A stretch of 64,000 bases of DNA from Natronorubrum aibiense (GTDB lineage Archaea; Halobacteriota; Halobacteria; Halobacteriales; Natrialbaceae). The notes beneath the pieces are model-generated. The model made no database searches, was not told the origin of the DNA, and saw only the letters and a program-made list of their open reading frames with translations. Where the stretch lies: contig NZ_CP045488.1 in NCBI RefSeq assembly GCF_009392895.1, positions 372,001 to 436,000 of the forward strand. Direction: 5' to 3'. Positions 53,062 to 62,735 of the stretch are shown piece by piece (the stretch's first letter is position 1; every line of letters starts with the position of its first letter). Made by a program: the position numbers and the translations under genes.

Positions 53062-54717
53062 ATGGATCTGCGGACTGCTGCGGCCTATCGGCCGACCAAG
53101 CCCGAACTCGCGGTTTTCGTCTCCGGGGTCACCAGTATGGGGCTGGAAATTCTGGCGGTGCGGATCATCGCACCACAGTTCGGCAGCCACATATACACCG
53201 TCGGCGGCATTCTGACGGTCGTTCTCGCCGCGTTGAGCCTCGGCTACTGGCAGGGCGGCAAGCGGGCCCGCGGGGCGACGAACCGAGAGATGTCGTGGCT
53301 GTTGCTCGCGACGGCGCTGTACGTCGCGGTCGTGATCTACGCGAGCGAGCTGTTGCTGATACAGACGTCGACGCTGGCATTACCGCCACGATACGCCGCG
53401 CTCCCGTCGGCGATCATCCTGTTCGGTCCGCCGACCTACCTGCTCGGCTTTATCAGCCCCTACGCCGCCGAACTCTCTCAAAAGGTAGGTGTCGGCGAAG
53501 CGTCCGGCCACGTCTACGCCCTCGGGACGATCGGGAGTATTCTGGGCTCGGCCGCGACCACGTTCGTGCTCATCCCCGCGATGAGCATCGACACCATCGC
53601 CCTGCTGTTCGGCGTGATCCTCGTCGGGACGGCCGTCGCGCTGACGCTGCCTTCGCTCCCACGGAAACCAACCCTCGCAAGCGTCGCTGTGGTCCTGTTG
53701 CTCGTCGCCGCGACTGGTGCCGGGCCGATCGCATACGACCACCGCGGCGACGTCGTCTACCAGACCCAGACCGCCTATCAGGAACTCGAGATTGTCGACG
53801 ACGGCGACACCCGAATAATGTATCTCGATGGGGCACGCCACAGCGCGATCGACCTTGAGGACCCCGACCGACACGTCTTCGAGTACACGCGCTACTTCCA
53901 CCTGCCGATGCTCATGACCGAGGACGTCGACGACGTCGACCGCGTGTTGTTCATCGGCGGTGGCGGCTACGTCGGACCACAGGACTTCGAGGACCACTAC
54001 GACGTCACCGTCGACGTCGTCGAGATCGACCCCGGTGTCACCACCGCCGCCGAAGACTACTTCGGCCTCGAGGAAAGCGAGACGATGACCAGCCACACGT
54101 CCGATGGCCGGCAGTTCCTGCAGAACACCGACGAGACCTACGACGTCATCATCCTCGACGCGTACAAACAGGATCAGGTCCCGTTCCACTTGACGACCGT
54201 CGAATTCATGACGCTGGTCAGCGATCGGCTGACCGATGACGGCGTGTTCTACGCGAACGTCATCGCCGCGCCGAACGGGCCTGCATCCGAGTTCTACCAC
54301 GCCCAACAGCGGACGATGGATCAGGCGTTCCCCGATACCTACAGCTTCCGCACCTCGGAGTCGAACGACATCCAGAACATCCAGATCGTGGCAACGAACC
54401 ACGAAACCGGGTTCAGCGAGGCTGATCTCGCCGCCCGAAACGACGGGCGTGACCTGAGCGTCGACCTGTCGGAGGCAGTCGACAACTACATGCCCGCCTC
54501 CGACGACAACGACGCCCCGATCCTCCGGGACGACCGCGGCGAAGTCGACAGCCTCCTCGATCCCATGCTGGGCCAGCGGTACGTGGTCGAAGAAACCGAG
54601 GACGGTTCCGGCTCGAGCGAGCCACCGCCCCAATCGCTAGGAGGTGAGCCCCTGACAGCGACGCTACGGGCGACCGACGCCGAGACGCCCCGCGCCGTCA
54701 GTCCCGCCGCACGGTGA
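53062..54717 (+). CDS. Membrane-fused spermidine synthase-like protein
   Basis: A 551-residue protein. The N-terminal half (to about 225) has six to seven transmembrane helices (for example VTSMGLEILAVRIIAPQ, AALSLGYWQG). The C-terminal half is an aminopropyltransferase-like Rossmann domain with VLFIGGGGYVGPQDF, VDVVEIDPGV and DVIILDAYKQDQVPFHLTT. The catalytic Asp of polyamine synthases is present in the DAYKQDQ region, but polyamine use is unproven. The last 35 residues are Pro-rich and variable and overlap the next gene on the other strand by 20 bases. Confidence 0.82.
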   Translation: MDLRTAAAYRPTKPELAVFVSGVTSMGLEILAVRIIAPQFGSHIYTVGGILTVVLAALSLGYWQGGKRARGATNREMSWLLLATALYVAVVIYASELLLIQTSTLALPPRYAALPSAIILFGPPTYLLGFISPYAAELSQKVGVGEASGHVYALGTIGSILGSAATTFVLIPAMSIDTIALLFGVILVGTAVALTLPSLPRKPTLASVAVVLLLVAATGAGPIAYDHRGDVVYQTQTAYQELEIVDDGDTRIMYLDGARHSAIDLEDPDRHVFEYTRYFHLPMLMTEDVDDVDRVLFIGGGGYVGPQDFEDHYDVTVDVVEIDPGVTTAAEDYFGLEESETMTSHTSDGRQFLQNTDETYDVIILDAYKQDQVPFHLTTVEFMTLVSDRLTDDGVFYANVIAAPNGPASEFYHAQQRTMDQAFPDTYSFRTSESNDIQNIQIVATNHETGFSEADLAARNDGRDLSVDLSEAVDNYMPASDDNDAPILRDDRGEVDSLLDPMLGQRYVVEETEDGSGSSEPPPQSLGGEPLTATLRATDAETPRAVSPAAR

Positions 54718-55144
54718 GCACTGGGACGTCGCTCTTTCGAACGACCTTCTCCGTGACGCTGCCGAGGACGAGTCGATCCGCACCCGACCGGCCGTGCGTG
54801 CCCATCACGATCGCGTCGATCTCGTGTTCGTCGGCGTACTCGAGAATCTGTGCGTGTGGCTTGCCGTGTTCGATCGCTTCGACGACCTCGAGGCCGTGCT
54901 CGCCGGCGCGCTCGGCGATTTGGGCGGTCGCGTCCGCTCCCTCGCGTTCTTGCTTTTCGACGATGTCACCCCACTCGGCAGATGCCGGTTCCGCGCCGGC
55001 TGAAAACCCCCCGAGCGGGATCGGTTCCACGACGTACAGCGCATGGAGTTCCGCGTCGTTTTGTCGTGCCAGCCCGATCGCCTCCTCGATTGCGGCCGCC
55101 GCCGGATCGCTCCCGTCCGTCGGCACCAGTATTCGATCGTACAT
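54698..55144 (-). CDS. Universal stress protein (UspA family)
   Basis: A 148-residue Usp: ILVPTDGSDPAAAAIEEAIGLA at the start and GTHGRSGADRLVLGSVTEKVVRKS near residue 116, the ATP-binding signature. ATG 55144 leads straight into the first strand; ATG 55162, six codons upstream, is possible. It is convergent with the spermidine synthase-like gene. Confidence 0.85.
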   Translation of the reverse strand: MYDRILVPTDGSDPAAAAIEEAIGLARQNDAELHALYVVEPIPLGGFSAGAEPASAEWGDIVEKQEREGADATAQIAERAGEHGLEVVEAIEHGKPHAQILEYADEHEIDAIVMGTHGRSGADRLVLGSVTEKVVRKSDVPVLTVRRD

Positions 55145-55227
55145 AGCGCTCAGGTGTGACATCGCGTCGCCGTTCAATAGGGATTTCGGCGGTTCGACAC
55201 GGCTGGGAACGGCGCCGGACTGGACTG

Positions 55228-56091
55228 TCAGTCCGAACGGCGGTAGTCGGGATCGAACAGCCGTGCCGAGGTCGGCGCGGGATCACCCTCGGTCAGGTTG
55301 TACTCCGAAAAGTCGTCGACGCCAGCCTCCTGAAGGAGTTCCTCATCGTAGACGCTGTTGCCGGTGAATTCGGCGGGGTCGCGGCTGAGGATCTCGAGGA
55401 CGGTGTCGCTGACGATGTCGGGGGTTCGCCAGTCGTCTTCGGTACCCATCCCGAAGTACCGCGTGGCGCGAGTATCGATGGCCGTCACGGGCCAGAAGGC
55501 GTTACAGCCGACGTCGTCGCCGCCGAGTTCGCTCGCGAGCGACAGCGTGATGAACGTCATCCCGAGTTTCGACCACGCGTAGGGACCCGAGCCCGGTGAG
55601 CGGTCGATCCCGACCGGGGGCGCGTTCGTCAGCAGCCACGCGTCGTCGACCTCACGCAGGTGGTCGGCGAAGGCCCTCGAGGTGAGGTAGGTACCCCGCA
55701 CGTTGACGTCGGTCAGCAGATCGAACCGTTTCGGCGGCAGGTCCTCGACGGTCGCGAGTTGAATCGCGCTCGCGTTGTTGATGACGATGTTGACCGTGCC
55801 GAACTCGTCGATGGCGCGCTCGGCCGCGGCCTCGACGGCTGCCTCGTCGCGAACGTCGAGTTTGATCGGCAAGGCGTCGACGCCGTGTGCTTCCGCCTCG
55901 CGGGCCGTCTGTTCGATCGAGCCCTCGAGGTCGTTGTCTGCGAAGTCGGCGTCGTTTTCGCTGGTCTTGCCGGTCGAGACGATGTTACAGCCCTGCTCGG
56001 CCAGCGCGAGCGCGATCGATTTGCCGATACCACGGGTTGTTCCCGTAATAAACGCCGTCTGTCCGGAGAGATCAGGCCTCGAGCGTGTCAT
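55228..56091 (-). CDS. Short-chain dehydrogenase/reductase (HSDL2-like)
   Basis: A 287-residue SDR. The cofactor motif is ITGTTRGIGKSIA near residue 15, then NNASAIQ, and the catalytic YAWSK near 172. The NIVSTGKTSEN stretch after beta-2 suggests NADP. The C-terminal part matches the hydroxysteroid dehydrogenase-like/citronellol dehydrogenase group. Substrate unknown. Confidence 0.82.
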   Translation of the reverse strand: MTRSRPDLSGQTAFITGTTRGIGKSIALALAEQGCNIVSTGKTSENDADFADNDLEGSIEQTAREAEAHGVDALPIKLDVRDEAAVEAAAERAIDEFGTVNIVINNASAIQLATVEDLPPKRFDLLTDVNVRGTYLTSRAFADHLREVDDAWLLTNAPPVGIDRSPGSGPYAWSKLGMTFITLSLASELGGDDVGCNAFWPVTAIDTRATRYFGMGTEDDWRTPDIVSDTVLEILSRDPAEFTGNSVYDEELLQEAGVDDFSEYNLTEGDPAPTSARLFDPDYRRSD

Positions 56092-56334
56092 ACATTCACA
56101 TCCATCGGCTCGCTGATAAGGCTCCCTAAACCGGAAGCGCGTATCAACGCCGTCGAACGTGTCTCGAGTTTCTCGTCGCTATGCAATCGACGACGCTAAC
56201 AGCCCACTATCAATCTGTGAGTGCGATATCAAATCTGAGAGTCGAGCGATCGGATCGCACTCGAGGTCAAAAATCGAGTCGGATAACAACGCCGCTGCTG
56301 TACGAAAGACGGACGGGAACCGCTCGATACCCGA

Positions 56335-56760
56335 TCAGTCGCCGCTGCCGCCAGTCACGACGACCGGACGATCGGTGTTCAGAATAACGGACTGTGTGAC
56401 GCTGCCGAATACCGCCTTCCCGACCGGGGAGCGTTTTCGTCCGCCGAGAACGATGGCGTCGACGTCGTACTCCTCGGCCCGCGTCAGGATGTCGCCTTCT
56501 TCGACGTCGCCGCTTCCCTCGAGGACGGTGACGTCGATATCGTTGTCCTCGAGGTGTTCTTTCGCCCGGCGAACGGAGCCGATTCGCGATGCCGATTTGA
56601 ACTGCTTGAAATCTTGGGGGAGGTCCTCGCTTTCGTCAGTGAAGATGAACAGGAGATACGCCTCGACCGACGCGGCGGCGTCCGGCAGCGACGTGACGTA
56701 ATTGGCCTGCGTGATCGCTCGGTCCTCGTTCGTGTCGACGGGTATTAGGACGCGATGCAT
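56335..56760 (-). CDS. Universal stress protein (UspA family)
   Basis: A 141-residue Usp. The N-terminus is VLIPVDTNEDRAI and the ATP-binding signature is the variant GGRKRSPVGKAVFGSVTQSV, so nucleotide binding is retained in form but not identical. It starts at ATG 56760. It is the third Usp in the window. Confidence 0.8.
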   Translation of the reverse strand: MHRVLIPVDTNEDRAITQANYVTSLPDAAASVEAYLLFIFTDESEDLPQDFKQFKSASRIGSVRRAKEHLEDNDIDVTVLEGSGDVEEGDILTRAEEYDVDAIVLGGRKRSPVGKAVFGSVTQSVILNTDRPVVVTGGSGD

Positions 56761-56873
56761 AGCGGGGCGTTCACATACAACAGTAATAAAACCGACTCTG
56801 ACTGTCGGGTCCGTGGAACGGTTGTCAACACATCTGTACGAGGAAGTCGCCGTGCTCGAGCGAAACGCGAAAT

Positions 56874-58544
56874 CTACTCGTCGGTATCGTCGACGAGTCC
56901 CTCGCGGTCGCGAAGCGACCGGCGCTGGATCTTGCCGGTGGTCGTCGTCGGCAGTTCGTCGACGAATTCGATCCGTCGTGGATACTCGTACTCGGCGAGT
57001 CGGTCCCGGACGAGGTCGCGTATCTCCTCGCGGAGTCGCTCGGAGTCGTAGTCGTCGCTCGCGGGCTGGACGTAGGCTTTGATCGCCTCGCCGTGGGTTT
57101 CGTCGGGGACGCCGATGACGCCCGCCTGTTCGGCCTCGGGATGGTGAAGGATCGCCTCCTCGACTTCCATCGGCCCGACGCGGTAGCCGCTCGTGAGAAT
57201 CACGTCGTCGGTTCGGGAGACGAACCACAGATAGCCCTCGGCGTCGCGTTTGACGAGGTCGCCGGTGAGGAACCACCCCTCCGTAGTCTGTTTATTCGCC
57301 GTCTTCTCGGGCAGTTTCCAGTACTCGTCGAAGAATACGCGGCGATCGCCCGGCTTGACTGCGAGTTCGCCGACCTCGCCGGGCTCGAGTTCGTCGTGCG
57401 TCTCGGGGTCGAGCACCGCCAGTTCGTAGCCGGGGAACGGTTTCCCCATGCTCCCGGGTCGCGTATCGAACCACGTCTCGGAGTTGCCGACGACGAGGTT
57501 GAGTTCGGTCTGGCCGTAGAACTCGTTGATCGCGACGTCCGCGAACGTCTCGTCGACCCAGTCGACGACTTCCGAGGTGAGCGGTTCGCCCGCCGAGGCG
57601 AACGTCTCGAGGGCGAGGTCGAACTGCGCCTCGGGGTCGTCGACGGCCATTAGCATCCGGAGCGCCGTCGGCGGCATGAACGCCTTGGTCACGCCGTGGC
57701 ATTCCATGAGATCGTAGGCCGCCTCGGGGTCGAACCCGTCGCGGGGCCAGCCGACGACGGTACAGCCGTGGTGCCACGCCGCAAAGAGCGTCCCGCCGAG
57801 GGCGGCCCCCCAGGCCCAGTCCGCGGGCGTCCACACCGTCGTCTCACCCGCCTCGAGGCCTTGATCGAAGTAGTTGTACGCCGCGGCGGCCCGCCCGAGC
57901 CAGAGCGCGTGGCTGTGACGAACCCCCTTCGGCGGGCCCGTCGAGCCGCTCGTGTACATGATCGCCGTCGGCGTCTCCGGCGTGGCGTCGTAGACGTCGA
58001 TGCCGGATTCGTGGGCCTCGAGCAGGTCGTCGAAGGCGTGGGCGTCGCCGCCGACCGACGACTCGTCGCCGAGTTCGATTACGTGCTCGAGGGCGGGGCA
58101 CTCGTCGCGAATCTCGTCGACCGTCTCGCGAACGCTCGGGTCGACGACGACAGCGACGGCCTCGCTGTCGGCGAGTCGGTACTGCAGGGCGTCACGGCCG
58201 AAGAGTACGGTGAGCGGGACGGAGACGGCACCTACCTTCCAGTTTGCGAGGTGAGTGAGCGGGTTCTGGGGCTTCTGTGGGACGACGACGCCGACGCGGT
58301 CGCCCGCCTCGACGCCGAGGTCGGCGAGGGCGGCTGCGAGCCGGTCGGAGCGCTCGTCGAGATCGTCGAAGGAGTAGGTCTCGAGACCGCCGTCGGGCTG
58401 TTCGTATCGAAGCGCCGTGCGACTCGTGTCGTCGTGTTTCCGCAGGAAGTCGACGGCAGGGTTGAACGACTCGGGAAGGTCCCACTGAAACGTCTCCCTT
58501 GCCTGCGCGTACTCGTCGAACGTCGGCATCACCGTCCATGTCAT
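56874..58544 (-). CDS. AMP-forming acyl-CoA synthetase (medium-chain/ACSM-like)
   Basis: A 556-residue ANL ligase: P-loop MYTSGSTGPPKGVRHSHAL near residue 185, YGQTELN near 337, GWFLTGDL near 436 and PTTTTGKIQRRSLRD near 535. The middle has the ACSM-like WTPADWAWGAALGGTLFAAW. It likely activates a medium-chain, branched or aromatic acid. ATG 58544 is used; ATG 58529 is a shorter possibility. It is divergent from the E1-alpha gene with a shared 120-base promoter region. Confidence 0.87.
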   Translation of the reverse strand: MTWTVMPTFDEYAQARETFQWDLPESFNPAVDFLRKHDDTSRTALRYEQPDGGLETYSFDDLDERSDRLAAALADLGVEAGDRVGVVVPQKPQNPLTHLANWKVGAVSVPLTVLFGRDALQYRLADSEAVAVVVDPSVRETVDEIRDECPALEHVIELGDESSVGGDAHAFDDLLEAHESGIDVYDATPETPTAIMYTSGSTGPPKGVRHSHALWLGRAAAAYNYFDQGLEAGETTVWTPADWAWGAALGGTLFAAWHHGCTVVGWPRDGFDPEAAYDLMECHGVTKAFMPPTALRMLMAVDDPEAQFDLALETFASAGEPLTSEVVDWVDETFADVAINEFYGQTELNLVVGNSETWFDTRPGSMGKPFPGYELAVLDPETHDELEPGEVGELAVKPGDRRVFFDEYWKLPEKTANKQTTEGWFLTGDLVKRDAEGYLWFVSRTDDVILTSGYRVGPMEVEEAILHHPEAEQAGVIGVPDETHGEAIKAYVQPASDDYDSERLREEIRDLVRDRLAEYEYPRRIEFVDELPTTTTGKIQRRSLRDREGLVDDTDE

Positions 58545-58664
58545 GCGTGGGGATTGTTGGGCCAGCACATAGCATTTTTCGACACGTCGTCGCACGGCCA
58601 CGAGACGTTCCGACTCTCTCGAGACGGCGATCAGTATATGTATCGAGCGTTCGACAGTGCATTC

Positions 58665-59792
58665 ATGTCACAAGACGTCCTCGAGGACGCCGTCTTCGAT
58701 CGAGAACCCGACGATCGAGTGCAGATCATCGACGCCGACGGGACCGTCGTCGCACCCGCTCTCGAGCCGGCCCTCGAGCCCGAGACGCTGCGAGCGATGT
58801 ACCGCGACATGCGGTTTTCCCGGCGGTTCGACGAACGGATGATCAGCCTCCAGCGGCAGGGTCGACTCGGGACGTACGCGTCGCTGGCCGGCCAAGAGGG
58901 CAGCCAGATCGGGTCGACGTACGCGCTTGCCGAAGCGGATCTGCTGTCGTTTCAGTACCGGGAACACGGCGCAGTCGCGGCGCGGGGGATGCCGTGGGAG
59001 TACCTGCATTACTGGATGGGCCATGAGGAGGGCAACGCCGCGCTGGCCGATCGTAACGTCTTCCCGCTGAATATCTCGATCGGCGGCCACCTCCCCCACG
59101 CCGTCGGCTGGTCGTGGGCCGCGAAACTGAAGGGTGACGAACGGCTCTGTCTCGTGCATTTCGGCGATGGCTCGACCTCGGAGGGCGATTTCCACGAAGC
59201 GATGAACTTCGCGGGCGTCTTCGATACACCGACGGTCTTTTTCTGTAACAACAACCAGTGGGCGATCTCGATCCCGCGCAAGGACCAGACCGCGAGCGCG
59301 ACCATCGCTCAGAAAGCCCACGCCTACGGCTTCGACGGCATTCAAGTCGACGGGATGGACCCGCTCGCGAGCTACGTCGTCACGAAAGCGGCACGCGAAC
59401 GGGCGCTCGAGCCCGGCGACGATCAGTTACGGCCGACGCTGATCGAGGCGATCCAGTACCGCTACGGCGCGCACACGACGGCCGACGATCCGTCGGTCTA
59501 CCGGGACGACGAAGAGGTCGAACGCTGGCGCGCGAAGGACCCGATCGACCGGTTCGAGGTCTATCTGCGGAACAACGGGGTTCTCGACGACGAGCAGATC
59601 GACGCGATCGAAGCCGAGATTGACGACACCCTCGCAGCGCTGATCGACCGCGCCGAAGCCGGCGAGCGCGACCCGCTGGAGATGTTCGAGTACACGTACG
59701 ACGAGCCGACGCCGCGGCTCGAGGAACAGCGAGCTGCCCTCGAGACGCTTCGGGATACCCACGGCGACGACGAGTTACTCGATTACGAATGA
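58665..59792 (+). CDS. Pyruvate/2-oxoacid dehydrogenase E1 component, alpha subunit
   Basis: A 375-residue ThDP-binding E1-alpha. The ThDP motif is GDGSTSEGDFHEAMNF...NNNQWAIS near residues 171-205, with YREHGAVAARG and YRYGAHTTADD typical of the family. E1-alpha works with E1-beta, E2 and E3, but no E1-beta follows here. ATG 58665 gives a normal start; an in-frame ATG at 58638 adds nine residues. Confidence 0.88.
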   Translation: MSQDVLEDAVFDREPDDRVQIIDADGTVVAPALEPALEPETLRAMYRDMRFSRRFDERMISLQRQGRLGTYASLAGQEGSQIGSTYALAEADLLSFQYREHGAVAARGMPWEYLHYWMGHEEGNAALADRNVFPLNISIGGHLPHAVGWSWAAKLKGDERLCLVHFGDGSTSEGDFHEAMNFAGVFDTPTVFFCNNNQWAISIPRKDQTASATIAQKAHAYGFDGIQVDGMDPLASYVVTKAARERALEPGDDQLRPTLIEAIQYRYGAHTTADDPSVYRDDEEVERWRAKDPIDRFEVYLRNNGVLDDEQIDAIEAEIDDTLAALIDRAEAGERDPLEMFEYTYDEPTPRLEEQRAALETLRDTHGDDELLDYE

Positions 59793-59869
59793 GTTTGACA
59801 GGTCCGATATAACGGACGCAATAGGACAGGGCAGCGGCTATCCCCACGTCGCCGCTGCGTTCGCATACG

Positions 59870-60367
59870 ATGCAACTCGAGCAGCCGACACAGGACCCCG
59901 ACTGGAGCGGCACGATCCCCAGCGCGCTCGACGTGCGAGTGCTCGGTCTCGTCGTCGTCACGGCGGGGCTGGCCGCATCGGTGAACATTCCCTACGGCGG
60001 CGTGCCCGTTGCACTCGCCGCGTTCGTCGTCCTCGTGGGTGGCGGCGTCGTCGTCCACGTCCTCGGCGAGCGGAAACTGCGCCGGATCACCGACGGCCTC
60101 GTCGAGCGGTGGGCCGCGGCTGGCGGACAGATCGACGACGTCACGCGGTCGGCCGACGGGATGCGAACGGAGTGGACCGTTCACACGCCGGACGGCGACG
60201 TGACGGTCGGCGGAATTGCACTGGTCCCGATCGCCCAACTTTCGATCGAGTGGCAGGGCGTCGGCGATACGATGGATGCAAGCGAGGCGGCGGACAATCT
60301 CGACGCGCTCGCCGACAGCCTCTACGAAGAGGTCTTCGAGATCGGCGCGACGCCCCAGCGGGCCTGA
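59870..60367 (+). CDS. Membrane-anchored protein of unknown function, 165 aa
   Basis: A 165-residue protein with two hydrophobic segments (about 23-41 and 45-64), then a soluble C-terminal domain with RKLRRITDGLVERWAAAGG, WTVHTPDGDVTVGGIALV and an acidic tail. No family is recognised. It follows the E1-alpha gene by 77 bases. Confidence 0.65.
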   Translation: MQLEQPTQDPDWSGTIPSALDVRVLGLVVVTAGLAASVNIPYGGVPVALAAFVVLVGGGVVVHVLGERKLRRITDGLVERWAAAGGQIDDVTRSADGMRTEWTVHTPDGDVTVGGIALVPIAQLSIEWQGVGDTMDASEAADNLDALADSLYEEVFEIGATPQRA

Positions 60368-60535
60368 GTTTCGATCTTCGCGGCCACTACCGGCAACCGA
60401 ATTCTCGAGTGCGCAAGCGCGGTCCGAATCGGACGGCGAACACACCGCAGACGAACCGGGTGAGGTGCCGAACTGGTGGCCCACACTGAATTTCGTGGCC
60501 GACAGTTAAGCCACTCGACAGACACGTGTTCACGT

Positions 60536-61753
60536 ATGTCAATAGACACCACCAGTGGTGTGGGATTCGGCGTCGACGACGAAACACTCATCCTCGACAG
60601 CCTCGACGAGTTTCTCGAGCAAGAAGTCGAGCCGCTCCTCGACGACCTCGGCGATGTCGACACGAATCCGCGCACGGGCCACCACGAAAACGGCCGCCTG
60701 ACGGACGACATCCTCGAGGCGCGAGCACAGATCCGGCGTCGATCCGCAGATGCTGGCTTCTACGCGATGAACCTGCCCGAGGCTGTCGGCGGTGAGGACG
60801 TCTCTCCGGTGACGTGGTATCGGGCGAAAAAGCATCTCGCGTCTCACGGCCCCGGACTGGCACGGTACGTGCTGGCCGGGCCGGAAGGGCCGAAACCGCT
60901 CCTGTTGCAGGCCGAAGGCGACCAGATCGAGCGCTACCTCGAGCCGACCGTTCGTGGAGAGAAATCCACGGCGTTCGCCCAGACCGAGCCGAACGTCGGC
61001 TCCGATTCGCCGAACATGGAGACAGTCGGGAGGAAAGAGGGCGACGAGTGGGTGCTCAACGGCCGCAAACAGTGGATCACGAACGCGCCGTATGCGGATT
61101 TCATCCAACTGTTCGCGCGGACGACGCCACAGGACGAAAGCGGGCGCTACGGTGGTATCACCTGTTTTCTCGTCGACCGTGACGAGTACGACCTCGGGTC
61201 GTACAACAACGCCGTCGGCGCGGTAGGGACACAGGCCGAGATCGTCCTCGACGACGTCCGTATTCCGGAAGACCGGGTGCTCGGCGAGGTTGACAACGCC
61301 TTCTACGCGGCGATGGAGTTTCTCTCGCTCGGTCGCCTCGAGTTGGGTGCCGAAGCCGTCGGATACAGCGAGTACGCCCTCGAGCAGGCTCGTGAGTACG
61401 TCACCGAGCGCGAGGCGTTCGGCCAGTCGATCGGAAACTTCCAGCAGGTGTCGGCGAGTCTCGCTTGCGGGAACGCCAAGACGTACGCGGCCGACGCGGC
61501 CGGGTTGAAACTCGCCTGGAAGATGGCACAGGACGAACGGACCGTGATGGATGCATCCGTGTTCAAGTGGTTCGCCACGACCGTCATGTGGGAGGTCGCC
61601 GACGCCGTGGTGCAGGTCCACGGGGCGAACGGCCTCGCCGAGGAAAACCCCTACATGGACCTGCTTCATCAAGCGCGCATGCTGCGGATCGTCGAAGGGA
61701 CGGACGAGATTCAACTCAACACGATCGCCAAAGAGCTGGGGCTCACGGAGTAA
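60536..61753 (+). CDS. Acyl-CoA dehydrogenase
   Basis: A 405-residue FAD enzyme. Signatures: AFAQTEPNVGSDS, NGRKQWITNAPYADF near residue 180 and the C-terminal RIVEGTDEIQLNTIAKELGL. These fit the acyl-CoA dehydrogenase family, which oxidises acyl-CoA to enoyl-CoA. Chain or substrate type is not clear. ATG 60536 gives the standard N-terminus. Confidence 0.88.
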   Translation: MSIDTTSGVGFGVDDETLILDSLDEFLEQEVEPLLDDLGDVDTNPRTGHHENGRLTDDILEARAQIRRRSADAGFYAMNLPEAVGGEDVSPVTWYRAKKHLASHGPGLARYVLAGPEGPKPLLLQAEGDQIERYLEPTVRGEKSTAFAQTEPNVGSDSPNMETVGRKEGDEWVLNGRKQWITNAPYADFIQLFARTTPQDESGRYGGITCFLVDRDEYDLGSYNNAVGAVGTQAEIVLDDVRIPEDRVLGEVDNAFYAAMEFLSLGRLELGAEAVGYSEYALEQAREYVTEREAFGQSIGNFQQVSASLACGNAKTYAADAAGLKLAWKMAQDERTVMDASVFKWFATTVMWEVADAVVQVHGANGLAEENPYMDLLHQARMLRIVEGTDEIQLNTIAKELGLTE

Positions 61754-61789
61754 CGGCGGCGGGAACGCGATGAAAACGCCCGGATTCGG

Positions 61790-62575
61790 TCAAAAACTGA
61801 ACAGATCGACGCCACCGGTGACGCCGATGACCTGTCCGGTCACGTACGAGGCCTGCTCCGAACAGAGGTAGGTGACCATGTTCGCGACGTCTTCTTCGGT
61901 GCCGAGGTGGCGCATCGGCGTCGCCTCGGCGATGCGCGCGAAGTACTCGTCGACGTTCTCGCGCAGTTCCTCGGGCGTCATCTCCGCCCAGTCACCGACG
62001 ACGATGTTGGGCGCGATGACGTTCGACGTGACACCCGACTGGGCACCCTCGAGCGCCATCGTCCTGCCGAGGCCGATCATCGCGGCTTTCGTCGCCGAAT
62101 ACGAGAGTTGGCCGAAGCCGCCGTACCAGCCGGCCATCGACGACATGGTGACGACCCGGCCCCAGCCGCGCTCGCACATCCGCGGGAACACCGCCTTGCT
62201 GATGTTGTACGTCCCGGTCAGGTTGATCTCGACGTCGCGGTTCCAGATGTCGTCGTCGTAGTCGCCGATGCGCGAGCGGGCATCGACCATCGCGGCGTTG
62301 TTGACGAGGATGTCGACGCCGCCGAACTCGTCACGCACGTCGGCCAGCGAGTCCGCGACGGCGTCCGCGTCGGTCAGATCGCACTCGAGAGCCATCGCCT
62401 CACCCGTATCGGCCGTCTCGTTGATGCCGTCCGCGACCGCCCGCGCGCTGTCAGTATCCACGTCGAGGACGACGACGTTCGCGCCCTCCTCGGCGAGCAG
62501 TCGGCAGTCTGCGCTTCCGATTCGTCCGCCCCCGCCGGTGACGACGGCTGTCTTCTCCTGCAGTCCGAGATCCAT
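61790..62575 (-). CDS. Short-chain dehydrogenase/reductase (FabG-like)
   Basis: A 261-residue SDR with VTGGGGRIGSADCR near residue 12, VLDVDTD (Asp after beta-2, so NAD is preferred), NNAAMVDA, SYSATK with the catalytic Tyr-Lys near 160, and LCSEQASYVTGQVIGVTGG at the end. ATG 62575 is the start. It is convergent with the acyl-CoA dehydrogenase gene and divergent from the CoA-transferase gene. Confidence 0.85.
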   Translation of the reverse strand: MDLGLQEKTAVVTGGGGRIGSADCRLLAEEGANVVVLDVDTDSARAVADGINETADTGEAMALECDLTDADAVADSLADVRDEFGGVDILVNNAAMVDARSRIGDYDDDIWNRDVEINLTGTYNISKAVFPRMCERGWGRVVTMSSMAGWYGGFGQLSYSATKAAMIGLGRTMALEGAQSGVTSNVIAPNIVVGDWAEMTPEELRENVDEYFARIAEATPMRHLGTEEDVANMVTYLCSEQASYVTGQVIGVTGGVDLFSF

Positions 62576-62735
62576 CGGTGTTCGGGATATGTCAGCATCG
62601 TAATTAAGTTTATTGTGAACGATGGTCACGGAAACCGCCGTGGGCCTGCGACCGAATCGATGGCAGCACACGCGGGGTCCACCGCTCGTTGGCCGCCCCG
62701 TAACGTAAAGTATCGCTGCGGGGATGTGTTCGGTA

